A stretch of DNA of 64,000 nt from Sphingomonas pituitosa NBRC 102491 (lineage in GTDB: Bacteria; Pseudomonadota; Alphaproteobacteria; Sphingomonadales; Sphingomonadaceae): the NCBI RefSeq assembly GCF_001598435.1, contig NZ_BCYY01000006.1, positions 124,001-188,000 of the forward strand. Reading direction: 5' to 3'. Positions 9,301-17,688 of the stretch are shown here, piece after piece (positions within the stretch are counted from its first letter, which is position 1; every line of letters begins with the position of its first letter). A model generated the notes under the pieces. That model worked only from the letters and a program-made list of their open reading frames with translations. It did not search any database and had not been told where the DNA came from. A program made the position numbers and the translations under genes.

Positions 9301-12300
9301 CCGGCGCGACCGCGACGGTCCAGCAAGTCACGGCGGCACCCGCCCGGTCGGTGGAGGCGAAGTTCGCCGACGTCGCCCCCCTCCCCGCGCAGGCGGCGCT
9401 GTTCGTCCCCATCGCCCTACGACAGGTGACGCCGCCGGGCGCCAGCAAGCCGCTCGACTCCGTCTTCGAACTGGCGGGCACCGACAACGCCACGCGCGCG
9501 CTGCTGGAGATGCTGGTCCGCACCAGCCCCGGCCAGGCCACCCTGTCCTTCCTTCTCGCCAGCGGCGGCGCTGCGTACCAGGCACCGGCCAAGGCCGCCC
9601 AGATCGTTCTGTTCAAAGCCAATCTATCGACGTTGAACGAGCCGCCGACACTCGGCGCCGATGGCCGCATCATGCTGGCGACGGATCAGCCTCCCGTCAG
9701 CGCAACGCCCGCGGACGTCGCCGCCTTCCTCACCCTCATATGGGAGGAATCGGTCGTCCATAGCGGCGGCTTCTACCTCTATCTGCCCGGCGTGGCGGCG
9801 AGCGCGTTCAGCGGCGGCCAGGCGCCGGCCGCAGTGGTCGTCCAGTCGCCCGTACCGGCGGCAAGCCCGGTCCCGCTCGCCGGCTGGTGCAACACCATGG
9901 TGCTGACGCCGCCGCCGAGCGCCAACGCCGGCGCGATCGCGATCACGGTGGCGGATGCGGACGGACCATGGTCGCAGACCAATCCCAATCACGACGCCGG
10001 GCTGGCGGGCTTCGAGGTGCTCTGGCCGCAGCCGCCCGCCCAGCCCGCGATCGACGGCACGTCCACGCCTGTGCAGAAGGCTGCCTATGCGGAGGCGCTG
10101 TACAGTCTCCTCCAGTATCGCGTCACCGCCCTCTCCGGCACCGCCGCCTTCGCTGCGACCCTGCCTTCCCGCTGGAGCCTGCCGGTCGGGCCCAACCAGA
10201 AGGACGCCGGGAGCGACTGGCACTTCTCGAGCACGATCGCGTCGGCTGCGCTGCTGGGCGCCGACAATCGCTACGCCGGCGTGGGGACGAGCATCACGTT
10301 CGGCGTCACCCTGCTCGATCTGTACGGCAACCAGCTGCCGTCCGAGCAGGATGTCGCGGCGCCGATCGTCTACAACGACCCGCTGCTGGGGCTGGACCAA
10401 TGGCCCGGCGCGCGCGGCTATTACGCTTTCTCCGCGGGTGCGACCGACAAGGTCGTGCTGTCGCTCGCGGTGGATTTCGATCCCAAGCGGCTCGGCACGG
10501 GGGCGCAGGATTCCGCCGATCCGGCGGTCTTGCGCAGCGCCTGCTCGGCCTATCGGAACGTGCTCGACCAGCTCACCGATCCCCTTCAGGCGGGCAAAGC
10601 CGGCGCCGGGGCCAGCCTGCGCACCGTGTTCGCAACGCAGCCGCTGACCGAGGCCGAGGGTGGCGTTTCGCTGAACGACGCGCTCACGGCCTGGGTCTCC
10701 AGCGTGATCGCCTGGCTGGACGCAGCGGCCGGAGGCACGCCGCCGCCCGTGCCGGCGACCCTGATCCTGGATTTCGCGCTCGCACCGTCGGCACCGGCGT
10801 CGCTGCCGTCGGACCTGACGCCGCTCACCGTTTCGCTGGTCTTCGCACGCGATCCCGCGACGGTGGTCCCCGAAATCGCCGCGAGCTTGCCGGGCGTGCT
10901 GCGCGTCAGCTCGACGCTCGGCGCCGCGACGAGCCTCGACCCCACGGCCTTTGCCGGTCCCGCCTCGGGTCCGGACATGCAGCTCACCGCCTTTGCCCAG
11001 GCATTCGAGAATGCGTGGTATGGATTCGACGGCGGCAACGCCCAGCTCAAGCTTGCGCAAGGGCTCACCGGGCGGGCGGGCGCGGCCTCGGCGCCCGCAT
11101 CCGCCGAGCTCTGGTTCGTCCGCGTCGGGGCGAACGCCGGGATCGGCATCACCGTGCCCAACGCCGGTAAACCCGGCGCCGACCAGCTGCCCGTCACCTT
11201 CGCGCCGCCGCCGCTTTCGACGATGCTGATCTCCCGGTCGGTTCAGGTCCGCTCCTATGCGGCGCACTGGACGGGCGACGGCAGCGACGTCGTGCTGCCG
11301 GACCGGGACAACGCATTCGTCGACATCGACATGACCGCGTGGGCCTTTGCCTTCCTCGCCGCGATGGAGGCGTTGTTCACGCCGGAAATGGGCGCGGCGA
11401 TCGCCACGCTTGATCCGGACCGCTATGCCTCGATCGCCGATCACAAGCAGACGCTCGCGGGCGTGATCGCGTCCACCTTGGCGCCGGTCCTGCTGGTTCC
11501 CGGCCAGACGCCGTCGGACGCCGGGGCCATCGAACGCTTCCGCCAGGCACTGCTGAACAATCTCAGCAGCGCCTATGCCCTTTCCGCGATCGTCGACGTC
11601 CCCACGGAGATCGCGCTCGCCGGCGTGGACGAGCCGTCGGCGCCGCCCAACCTCTACGGGCATCCCGCCGGTCCCGGACTCCAGGGCGCGAGCGGCGGAC
11701 AGCCGTTCAGCCTGTCGCCGGCCAGCATCGTGCTGAAAACCGGGACGTCGAACCTCGTCTACCTGGTTTCCTCCCGGCAGGCAGACGCCCGCGCGTGGCT
11801 GGACACGCCGCTTACCTACGAAGCGGCGTTCCTCGAGCATGATTTCGATCCGGCCGGCAAGCTGTTCGGCTATGAGCCGTCTTCGTGGCTGAGTTTCATC
11901 GTTCCGGATTTCCTGCCACAGCGGCCGGCGGCTACTCGGCCGCTCAGCATTCCACTCGGCCGCAACGCCATTCCGTTGCCGCTGCGGGTCTTTCCGCCGA
12001 TGCCGGCGATCAGCGCACAGGGCGCGGTACTGCCAGCGGCCCCGGCGACGCTCGCCGATGCGCTGACCTGGTCGTACCGCTGCACGGTGGCGACGCCGCA
12101 GGCCGCGCAGGATTCGCTGTTGCTGTCGCTGATGCTCAACGACTCCCCGGCGGCACCGGCGGCGCGCGCGGCGGCACGCTTGGCCGAAGCCGTCGCCGGC
12201 GACGATCCGCCGCGGCCCGATCCTGCGGACCTGTTCGAGGCGCTGGCGCGCTTCAGCTTCGAATATCCGCAAATCGAACCCTATCTGGCGGCGGTTCCGG

Positions 12301-13277
12301 CCGCGGCCTTCTCCGGCGGCGATGCGAAGGTGGCGCGCAAGGCGCTGGAGCGTCTCGATACGCTGATCGCCGGTGCCGTGCTGCGCTGGGCCAGCTGGAT
12401 CAACCCGGCGCTGGTCCCGCCTACCGCGCGCGGATCCTACGGGGACCCGTTGCCGCCGGTCGACCGCGCCACCTGGGCCTATACCGTGGATTTCAGCCAA
12501 TGGCCGAACCTCGTCGTGGCGCGCATGCCCATCGGCATCGCGCTGCCGCCCTGGCCGCAAATCGCCGGCTTCACGACACCGACCGGAAGCGGGCGTACCG
12601 CGACCTACCTGCCCCAGGGCAAGCCCGCGCAGGGCGCGCCGCTTACCTTCACCTTCGCCGACCTGCCGACGACCGCCGCCCAGAGCGCGCACGTCAAGGC
12701 AAGCGTGACCCGCAACGCCAATCTGGTTCCCCCGGGCATGCCCGCCGGAACCGCCGTCAACCGCGCCTTCGTCTATTGCACGCCCGAGGTGACCGCCAAG
12801 GATCCGGTCCTGCCCTTGCTAGACCTGCCATCGCAGCCGTTCGCGGTCGGCGGGGATGCGCCGAACCTGTCCGCGGCGATCGACGCCTTCCTCGCCCCGT
12901 TCCTGGCCCAGACGTCGCTGGCCGGGCTGACCGTCCGGCAAATCCAGTTCGAAGTCGGCGGCGCCTACTGGTTCACCCTGGCACAGGGGGATCGAGACGA
13001 GACCATCCGGAGCGGCAACTGGATTTTCCTTGCCCAGAACACCGTGTCGATCCCGCCCGCCCTGTCCGTCGGCGCGATTTCCGCCGCGGATTTCCAGCAG
13101 AAGTTGGTCGAGACGCTCGTCGGGTGGCACGGCGGGATGCAGCCGAGCGATGCCGGCGCCTCGATCCGGCTCCCCGTCACGCTGTACGGGATGATCACCC
13201 AAGGGCTCGTGCCGCTGGTACGCCTCGGCATGGTGGAGATCGCCGTGCCGCACGCCAACCCCGGCTGGTGGTCGTGA
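3306..13277 (+). CDS. 3323-aa giant protein of unknown function
   Basis: One uninterrupted ~10-kb reading frame; ATG 3306 has AGGAGAA 5 bp upstream and overlaps the preceding stop by ATGA. No N-terminal signal peptide. The protein is Ala-, Pro- and Gly-rich, poor in Lys and Cys, and looks dominated by beta strands and short loops. No peptide-synthetase, polyketide, protease, helicase, RTX or filamentous-haemagglutinin motif was recognised. A GGGGS-type acidic linker near residue 1320 (NGEKGGGGSTG) separates an N-terminal third from a region (about 1340-1600) rich in alternating hydrophobic strands, for example DYYLQLPTVGLVIYTNS and EFRFLFFKVSFSF. That middle part may relate to uncharacterised beta-rich domains of other giant bacterial proteins such as DUF6603, but I cannot confirm this. 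Very long antisense frames inside it are composition shadows. Its length and coupling to three small paralogs suggest a scaffold or particle-like component (inference). Confidence 0.85.
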   Translation: MTEMADSSLLFTQLVPGTPLYRTDPAPAADAPQLLYALVGKPADAPDKLTADQAWSDWSGAFLFLPPAAVIEDPAGLVAALDALLDTRIPYRQWLLWLAAGDAAAVAAGVPMVTINKAAGAGNGNVAAPTSLPFANLAVQLSAQLAVQPDLDGPVPGLRLVPSQPAGTTIVLQQPATGASVQMPNDEELALPLAGTQLGLLCLPLRGDAGLFYQLFAPGDGSEIPPASAECRFFYGGETSPCQLRFPFLLGAVPDPAPPQASLLPLRVTIDPLAPADIARTRFAFDLAGYGGGGPALPVSTALRTTAGTPLSLTPQAGAGFGLGLRPDGAGGKAAYLTPAGDYTLGQATAAGDLAANPPLANGAIELMCGVYGSEFLLLADGDAIRFVGSDAAFAQDFTPQPSARAAQDGEPGPLGDAYLTGWAGVVPGANTDKTFPNAIKQSYCAQASGAVYYATQPGTDLPLPMAVGARIADLSSPDAGQRLPIAPYGLVFHSDDVVVNPNEGTSAADIVDFDATILSRARFASLAPDRCLGPLFFDMAQLEALAGGYVRTPQGMLVGLNDGDLGGPQPAGTWKSLLLARSPQTPQQLLQFRAATSPSGCSAGSDPYLVVSPYLSTALMEPAAVLFVARPDLLGTFDNQIQLGEFPIRIAVANGDDSDDPLNPLGTNCVLLFKFATGRSVADLATDPSGWGSVEFLTGDAAAVTRISSQVHAYIEQARTESAAAQKAEAYDYFADFLARVDDPAWTGTLALNPELDQGSLPADIQMLLCGMRDGDGLRCHHFGITANTAPATGSPADAIDNSALFGLVHYNAELDTEVATPFDFQTLRLNALFDNSVIKHFDSRIAMSLATVLGNPARLATAGENDVPETNTIEIDGVLQVADGVTRVVFVTKEPRLFAMPKTGNAYRVLARQSVTQAGLAPVAVGGNDAEGTDATVTVTARFTLDGAFGFNPRKLSSGADADLFSYGIDDDASGGLGYSGYALTMVSQVPAKGKTPPPIITPPPGTIMQLDSDIGSPRAQSLMATLPLKVTGFATAMPGAAHVTQVTGIGLDAVVPVYALATELVMGTLGALSDAGPLEGQLLLGWVPGGNDQTPDKVGALLAPPPSMLGGNFKLQGVISSTYGPVEILRPTLNGSDVYVLVLHDVQFMLGVFGLYDQSMGERSLTFFGEPGAASSGVAADDDDTVSLSWFLGKPDLDAQEARRPARPTALTSTTPLLAFTPAVYVLAGIKVTYDQEASSIVDEIVANLAQVPLSTKASLDAILSGSTAIPINYDPDAGVTVAVDLEFGPVTFKFVFCDPYVYGGYLAIEKSDDNGEKGGGGSTGVPARNRAAEPEPEKKGILSSLSGFVLEIAYRKISDGLGAWSASFTITGHIGTDDYYLQLPTVGLVIYTNSDFRVDIGWPFVPEGGGPQPIAVQFQVEGIPLRASAGLYLAKLRSADAPQTLGNDFALIWRFGLGLSFGVNKEGSRGPMSYNAGVIAFLTFEGFLASTSGHMTEDGVDYKWFAGQLGAKAYFGGEIDLKIIMAGLSASATLVLQVAYETNHATLIRLAFRLSVAVEFRFLFFKVSFSFDADIDVLPPLHIGSGPPASIDGPDPVPARLLVARDAAVPAPRPFKHIDVQLLTGHAAADDRIVVPLWFVLQPTLVNTGNGAAPQAIATLMISIKPAGAELDDFSRFATALVGWLVADYGGQGALADQLAAVAAALASGSVDDAVDAFLQDNFTFVIAAAGALGAEANFVAFPMLSPLVLRYNGTDIPFGAPPVPAGYPAALRAYFQQLSPRLKALPANLAAAAAGPSAADLICSDMIVLIAKQIVAQLQDIAKDNPADTLQQALQALGPNGFANVAGLASRFAYHGVRLPTPGSEPFGCTLEGMYALTGQQVPLVQVAGVWQTSFTLGLATGASATWISFGPDPQVQSVTDVLDPNLVLTQPVVPAWLTTGGGLQPLPPVREETSLFYLGQPLAWTTPTGAASILPFGDQLARRLAAFTAAGGTGATATVQQVTAAPARSVEAKFADVAPLPAQAALFVPIALRQVTPPGASKPLDSVFELAGTDNATRALLEMLVRTSPGQATLSFLLASGGAAYQAPAKAAQIVLFKANLSTLNEPPTLGADGRIMLATDQPPVSATPADVAAFLTLIWEESVVHSGGFYLYLPGVAASAFSGGQAPAAVVVQSPVPAASPVPLAGWCNTMVLTPPPSANAGAIAITVADADGPWSQTNPNHDAGLAGFEVLWPQPPAQPAIDGTSTPVQKAAYAEALYSLLQYRVTALSGTAAFAATLPSRWSLPVGPNQKDAGSDWHFSSTIASAALLGADNRYAGVGTSITFGVTLLDLYGNQLPSEQDVAAPIVYNDPLLGLDQWPGARGYYAFSAGATDKVVLSLAVDFDPKRLGTGAQDSADPAVLRSACSAYRNVLDQLTDPLQAGKAGAGASLRTVFATQPLTEAEGGVSLNDALTAWVSSVIAWLDAAAGGTPPPVPATLILDFALAPSAPASLPSDLTPLTVSLVFARDPATVVPEIAASLPGVLRVSSTLGAATSLDPTAFAGPASGPDMQLTAFAQAFENAWYGFDGGNAQLKLAQGLTGRAGAASAPASAELWFVRVGANAGIGITVPNAGKPGADQLPVTFAPPPLSTMLISRSVQVRSYAAHWTGDGSDVVLPDRDNAFVDIDMTAWAFAFLAAMEALFTPEMGAAIATLDPDRYASIADHKQTLAGVIASTLAPVLLVPGQTPSDAGAIERFRQALLNNLSSAYALSAIVDVPTEIALAGVDEPSAPPNLYGHPAGPGLQGASGGQPFSLSPASIVLKTGTSNLVYLVSSRQADARAWLDTPLTYEAAFLEHDFDPAGKLFGYEPSSWLSFIVPDFLPQRPAATRPLSIPLGRNAIPLPLRVFPPMPAISAQGAVLPAAPATLADALTWSYRCTVATPQAAQDSLLLSLMLNDSPAAPAARAAARLAEAVAGDDPPRPDPADLFEALARFSFEYPQIEPYLAAVPAAAFSGGDAKVARKALERLDTLIAGAVLRWASWINPALVPPTARGSYGDPLPPVDRATWAYTVDFSQWPNLVVARMPIGIALPPWPQIAGFTTPTGSGRTATYLPQGKPAQGAPLTFTFADLPTTAAQSAHVKASVTRNANLVPPGMPAGTAVNRAFVYCTPEVTAKDPVLPLLDLPSQPFAVGGDAPNLSAAIDAFLAPFLAQTSLAGLTVRQIQFEVGGAYWFTLAQGDRDETIRSGNWIFLAQNTVSIPPALSVGAISAADFQQKLVETLVGWHGGMQPSDAGASIRLPVTLYGMITQGLVPLVRLGMVEIAVPHANPGWWS

Positions 13278-13479
13278 GGGGCGCGGATCGCGTAGCGGCG
13301 GGTCGACCTTCGCTTCGGCCCGCCCGGGGGAGGTCCCGAGTCTAGGCTGTAAAGCGTACCGCCGTCGCCTGCTGGCAACCAGGCGTCGGCATCGAACCAG
13401 GCAGGCTTCCAGCGCGGAAAACCGCTTTCATCGATGAATTGCCGCTGCGATAGGCATGGCGATCCCCGGGAGAACGACC

Positions 13480-14298
13480 ATGCCCCAGCACCGCACGCGC
13501 CTGCGCGCCGCCGCCGGCCTTATCGCGGCCGCACTGCTGCTCACCGCCGCCGCCGAGCCAGACCCGGCCTACCGCTCCAGCCCGGAGCGGCGCACGATCG
13601 ACGATTCGCGCGACTGGGGTCGCTGGCTCGGGCCGTTCCGCGCCAAGCTGGTCCCCAGCATGATGCAGGATTTCGGCGAGCGCTATCTCTACGCCGCCGC
13701 CAATGCCGCGCTGCCGCCGCCGAAAAAGGGCGAGGACCGCGTCGTTTTCCTCGGCGACTCGATCACGGACGGCTGGGACCTGGCGAAGAGCTTTCCGGGC
13801 AAGCCGTACGTCAACCGCGGCATCGGCAGCCAGGTGACCGCCCAGATGCTGGTGCGCTTCGAGCAGGACGTGGTGGCGCTCCACCCCCGCGCCGTCGTCA
13901 TCCTCGCCGGGGTGAACGACGTGACCGGCTTCCTCCAGGTCGAGAGCCCCGAATCGATCGTCGCCAATATCGAGGCGATGGCGGACATCGCCAGCGCCCA
14001 TGACATCGCCGTGGTGCTGTGCGCGATCCTGCCGGTGAACAACTATACCGAGGCCGCCCGGTCGGTGGTGCAGGAACGCAAGCCCGAGGAACTGCGGGCG
14101 ATCAACACCCGCCTCCGCGCGCTGGCGGCGCGCCGCGGCTTCGCCTTTGCCGATTATGACGCGGCGCTCGCGGATGCGGCCGGGCTTATGGGCGCGTCCT
14201 TTACGCGCGACGGCGTCCATCCGCTCGCCGCCGGCTATGCCCGCATGGCACCCGTGGCGGCCCGCGCCATCACCGCAGCGTTGCACCGAAATCGTTAA
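13480..14298 (+). CDS. SGNH/GDSL-family hydrolase, exported
   Basis: 272 aa from ATG 13480, chosen because GGGAGA lies 6 bp upstream; an in-frame ATG at 13456 lacks a comparable site. An N-terminal signal peptide (MPQHRTRLRAAAGLIAAALLL..., cleavage near residue 25) indicates export. The four SGNH blocks are present: GDSITDGW with nucleophile Ser near residue 94, NRGIGSQ, GVND near 144-147 and DGVHP near 244 with the catalytic Asp and His. Members are esterases or lipases; beside a TBDR and glycosidases a carbohydrate acetyl- or acyl-esterase role is plausible. It precedes the TBDR by 213 bp on the same strand. Confidence 0.85.
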   Translation: MPQHRTRLRAAAGLIAAALLLTAAAEPDPAYRSSPERRTIDDSRDWGRWLGPFRAKLVPSMMQDFGERYLYAAANAALPPPKKGEDRVVFLGDSITDGWDLAKSFPGKPYVNRGIGSQVTAQMLVRFEQDVVALHPRAVVILAGVNDVTGFLQVESPESIVANIEAMADIASAHDIAVVLCAILPVNNYTEAARSVVQERKPEELRAINTRLRALAARRGFAFADYDAALADAAGLMGASFTRDGVHPLAAGYARMAPVAARAITAALHRNR

Positions 14299-14318
14299 AG
14301 CACTGACTTTGCGCCAAA

Positions 14319-14347
14319 TTGACCTGTTAACGCTAACCAGGTTTTAT
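14319..14347 (+). promoter_or_regulatory. Promoter with LacI/XylR-like operator before the TBDR
   Basis: TTGACC (14319-14324) and TTTTAT (14342-14347) are 17 bp apart. The spacer contains TGTTAACGCTAACC (14325-14338) with the dyad GTTA-N4-TAAC. This closely resembles the TGTTAGCGCTACCA-type operator that the LacI-family repressor XylR binds in Caulobacter. A repressor at this position would block RNA polymerase directly. No LacI-family gene is in the window, so the regulator would act from elsewhere. Promoter assignment is by eye. Confidence 0.5.
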
Positions 14348-14511
14348 TCGTGAACCATAGTTTCACATAATTGTTGCGATAAATCGGATGCGATGGTAGC
14401 GCAAACATCGGATGCCCGGGATCACACCGGCACCGCCGTGTGGCCGCCCTTTGATGAAGCGCCCCGGCTTTATCATCTGCACCGAGCGCACCGCGCCGAG
14501 GGAGGGGACTA

Positions 14512-17500
14512 GTGACCAACCGCTTCACATCATCTTCGCATGAGTCGTCGATCACCGCATGGCTGCGCGCCGGCGCTTCGCTGGCAACGTTGTCACTGCT
14601 GAGCCTGCCGGGCGCTGCGCTCGCGCAGACCGCCGCAGCCGCGCCGCAGGGCAGCGAAACCGCGACCCAGACCGACGACGCACAGGCCGACGCCACCCAG
14701 GACATCGTCGTCACCGGCATCCGCGCCTCGCTGCAGAGCGCGCGCAACCGCAAGCGCGACGCCGAACAGGTCGTCGATTCGATCACCGCGCAGGACATCG
14801 GCGCCCTGCCCGACCGCTCGGTCTCCGAAGCGCTGCAGCGCGTGCCGGGCATCACGCTCCAGCGCACCAACGAGAATCGCGACCCGGCGCGCCTGTCGTC
14901 CGAAGGCGGCGGCGTCTTCGTCCGCGGCCTGTCCTGGGTCCGTTCGGAGCTGAACGGCCGCGACGTCTTCTCGGCGAACAACGGCCGCGGCCTGTCGTTC
15001 GAGGACGTGTCGTCGGACCTGCTGGTCGGCGTCGACGTGTTCAAGAACCCCTCGGCCGACCTGGTCGAAGGCGGCATCGGCGGCATCGTCAACCTGCGCA
15101 CCCGCAAGCCGTTCGATGCGCCGGGCTATGTCTTCGCGCTCTCGGGCGACGTCAACTATGCCGATCTGCGCAAGAAGGCCTATTGGTCGGGCAACGGGCT
15201 TGCCAGCGGCCGCTGGAACACGCCGCTCGGCGAGATGGGCCTGCTGCTCAGCTACTCGATCAACAACATCGGCAACCGCACGGACAGCATCTCCAACGGC
15301 CGCTATGACCGCGGCACGCTGGCGACCGCGCAGGACGGCCTGGCTGCGGGCACCAATGTCTACATCCCGGCCAACATGGGTCTGCGCCGGATCGACTGGC
15401 AGCAGAAGCGCACCGCGTTCGACGGCTCGTTCCAGTGGAAGCCGAGCGACACGCTGACCTTCACCGCCGAGGCGCTGATCGCCCAGGCGACGCCGCGCGA
15501 CATCGAATATGCGATCGGCGACAACGGCACCCCGCCGACCGACGATGCCTCGTACAAGTTCGGCCCGAACCGCGAGCTCGTCTCCGGCGTCATCGCCAAC
15601 CGCCAGCTCAACCTCGACACCCGCTCGGGCTATCAGCGCAAGCGCACCCAGGACTTCTCGGGCAACCTGCGCTGGACGCCCGACACGCACTGGACCGTCA
15701 GCGGCGACCTGCAATATGTGAAGTCGACGGCGCAGGTGAGCAGCATGACCGCGTTCACCCAGACCAACACGCCGGCCACCTTCGACTTCAACTTTGCCGG
15801 AGACGATCCCAAGCTGGTGATCCGGCCGACCGCTTCGAACGGTTCGCTGACCAACCAGAGCGACTATTGGTGGGCCGCGGCGATGGACCATCTCGAAGAC
15901 AATGAAGCGCATGAATGGTCGGGCCGCGCCGACGTCGAATACAAGTTCGACAGCGGCTTCCTGCGCTCGCTCAAGGTGGGCGGCCGCTATACCGACCGCA
16001 ACGCGATCACCCGCCAGACCGGCTACAACTGGGCCGAGCTGTCTGCACAATATTGGGATCCCGGCTCGCCCGTGTATCTGAACCAGAGCGGGTTTGCGGC
16101 GACCAACCCGCCCACCGGCTTTGCGGGCGGTGCGCAGAATGGCGGCCTGCCGAGCCAGTCGGAGCTGATCAGCTACAACAACTTCTTCCGCGGCAAGGTC
16201 GCGGCTCCGGGCGCCGGCTTCTGGTTCCCGGCGGCCAGCCTCGTGCAGAACAGCCCGACCGTGGCGTATGATTCCTACCTGAAATATGTGAGCAAGGGCT
16301 GGAGGCCGTATAACAGCGACGTCAGCATCTCAGGCCTGTCCGGCGGCGGCGTCAACGACCAGACCGAGCGCACCTATGCCGGCTATCTGGTCGCCCGCTT
16401 CGGCATGGACACGAGCCCGATCGGCCATTTCGACGGCAATATCGGCGTCCGCGTGATCCGTACCGAGATCTCGGCGGTGGGCTCCGGCGCGTCGCTGCCC
16501 TCCTTCCCCAGCGGCACCTGCGTTCCGGGCACCACGATCGTCGGCGGCCCGCGCGACGGCCAGCCGACGACCGCCGCCGACTGCGCGACCTTTGCATCGG
16601 CACAGGCGTTCGCACAGGGCTCGCTGGGCGTGCGCACCAGCGCCAGCAACTCGTACACGGACGTGCTGCCGACGCTGAACCTGCGCTTCTTCCTGAAGGA
16701 CAATCTCCAGCTCCGCCTCGCGGCGGGCAAGGCGATCTCGCGTCCGACGTTCGCGCAGCTCAACCCCTATGTGCAGCTGGGCTACAACTTCGCGAGCACG
16801 CCGAACGCGGCGGTCGCGACGGGCACCGGCATCAACGGTCGCCTGACGCCGTTCACGGGCACCGCCGGCAATCCTAACCTGAAGCCGACCCGCTCCAACC
16901 AGTTCGACGCCAGCCTCGAATGGTATTTCGGGCGGGCGAACAGCATCACGGTTGCCGGCTTCTACAAGGACATCAGCAACTACATCTTCGCCGGCACCAC
17001 GGAGCGCCAGTTCACCAGCAACGGCCAGACGCTCACCTTCGACGTGACGCAGCTGACCAACGGCTCCAGCGGCAAGATCAAGGGCGTCGAGTTCAGCTAC
17101 ACGCAGTTCTTCGACATGCTGCCGGGCGCGCTTTCGGGCCTGGGCTTCCAGGGCAACTACACCATCGTCGATTCGTCGGGCGGCAGGAACACGGCGATCA
17201 ACGTGTTCGACTCCAACCAGACCACCGGCGCGGGCAAGGAGCTGCCGCTCGAGGGCCTGTCGAAATACTCGTACAACGCAGCCCTGATCTACGAGAAGTA
17301 CGGCATCTCGGCGCGCGCCGCGTACAACTGGCGCTCGAACTATCTGCTGACGACCTCGGCCGCGAACATCAACTTCCCGGTCTGGTCGGAATCCTACGGG
17401 CAGCTGGACGCTTCGATCCTCTACTCGATCAACAAGCATGTGAAGATCGGCGTGCAGGGCACCAACCTGCTCAACTCGCGCACCTTCCTCGACGTTGGCG

Positions 17501-17577
17501 ATCCGGATCTCAAGCCGCGCTACAGCTGGACGGATACGGACCGGCGCTTCGCCTTCCTGGTCCGCTCGGTCTTCTAA
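14512..17577 (+). CDS. TonB-dependent receptor (carbohydrate-type)
   Basis: 1021 aa, GTG start at 14512 with GGAGGGG about 5 bp upstream. Outer-membrane active transporter: signal peptide over residues ~1-42, an Ala/Gln-rich TonB-box zone with DIVVTGIRASLQSA, then a plug (AEQVVDSITAQDIGALPDRSVSEALQRVPGI split over 90-110) typical of the large Xanthomonas/Caulobacter TBDR subfamily that imports plant-derived saccharides. The barrel ends with the aromatic terminal Phe (LVRSVF) needed for outer-membrane assembly. It is followed by the halogenase-like and GH39 genes, so oligosaccharides released outside are the likely substrate. Regulation is probably through the LacI-like operator in its upstream region. 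Confidence 0.92.
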   Translation: MTNRFTSSSHESSITAWLRAGASLATLSLLSLPGAALAQTAAAAPQGSETATQTDDAQADATQDIVVTGIRASLQSARNRKRDAEQVVDSITAQDIGALPDRSVSEALQRVPGITLQRTNENRDPARLSSEGGGVFVRGLSWVRSELNGRDVFSANNGRGLSFEDVSSDLLVGVDVFKNPSADLVEGGIGGIVNLRTRKPFDAPGYVFALSGDVNYADLRKKAYWSGNGLASGRWNTPLGEMGLLLSYSINNIGNRTDSISNGRYDRGTLATAQDGLAAGTNVYIPANMGLRRIDWQQKRTAFDGSFQWKPSDTLTFTAEALIAQATPRDIEYAIGDNGTPPTDDASYKFGPNRELVSGVIANRQLNLDTRSGYQRKRTQDFSGNLRWTPDTHWTVSGDLQYVKSTAQVSSMTAFTQTNTPATFDFNFAGDDPKLVIRPTASNGSLTNQSDYWWAAAMDHLEDNEAHEWSGRADVEYKFDSGFLRSLKVGGRYTDRNAITRQTGYNWAELSAQYWDPGSPVYLNQSGFAATNPPTGFAGGAQNGGLPSQSELISYNNFFRGKVAAPGAGFWFPAASLVQNSPTVAYDSYLKYVSKGWRPYNSDVSISGLSGGGVNDQTERTYAGYLVARFGMDTSPIGHFDGNIGVRVIRTEISAVGSGASLPSFPSGTCVPGTTIVGGPRDGQPTTAADCATFASAQAFAQGSLGVRTSASNSYTDVLPTLNLRFFLKDNLQLRLAAGKAISRPTFAQLNPYVQLGYNFASTPNAAVATGTGINGRLTPFTGTAGNPNLKPTRSNQFDASLEWYFGRANSITVAGFYKDISNYIFAGTTERQFTSNGQTLTFDVTQLTNGSSGKIKGVEFSYTQFFDMLPGALSGLGFQGNYTIVDSSGGRNTAINVFDSNQTTGAGKELPLEGLSKYSYNAALIYEKYGISARAAYNWRSNYLLTTSAANINFPVWSESYGQLDASILYSINKHVKIGVQGTNLLNSRTFLDVGDPDLKPRYSWTDTDRRFAFLVRSVF

Positions 17578-17688
17578 CTTCCTCCACCTCCGCCCCCGGC
17601 CGCCGCAAGGTTTCCGGGGGCGCATTTCATTGTCGGCCGAACCTGCCTAGGCTGGCCGACGATCGGCAGCTCGGGGACAGACGCACCA

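Noticed and set aside
9624-12692. 1022-aa open frame antisense to the giant gene (also 7104-9326, minus strand)
   Set aside because: Composition artefact of GC-rich codon use: Arg/Gly-rich translation, no ribosome site or domain, and the plus strand carries the coupled giant gene.
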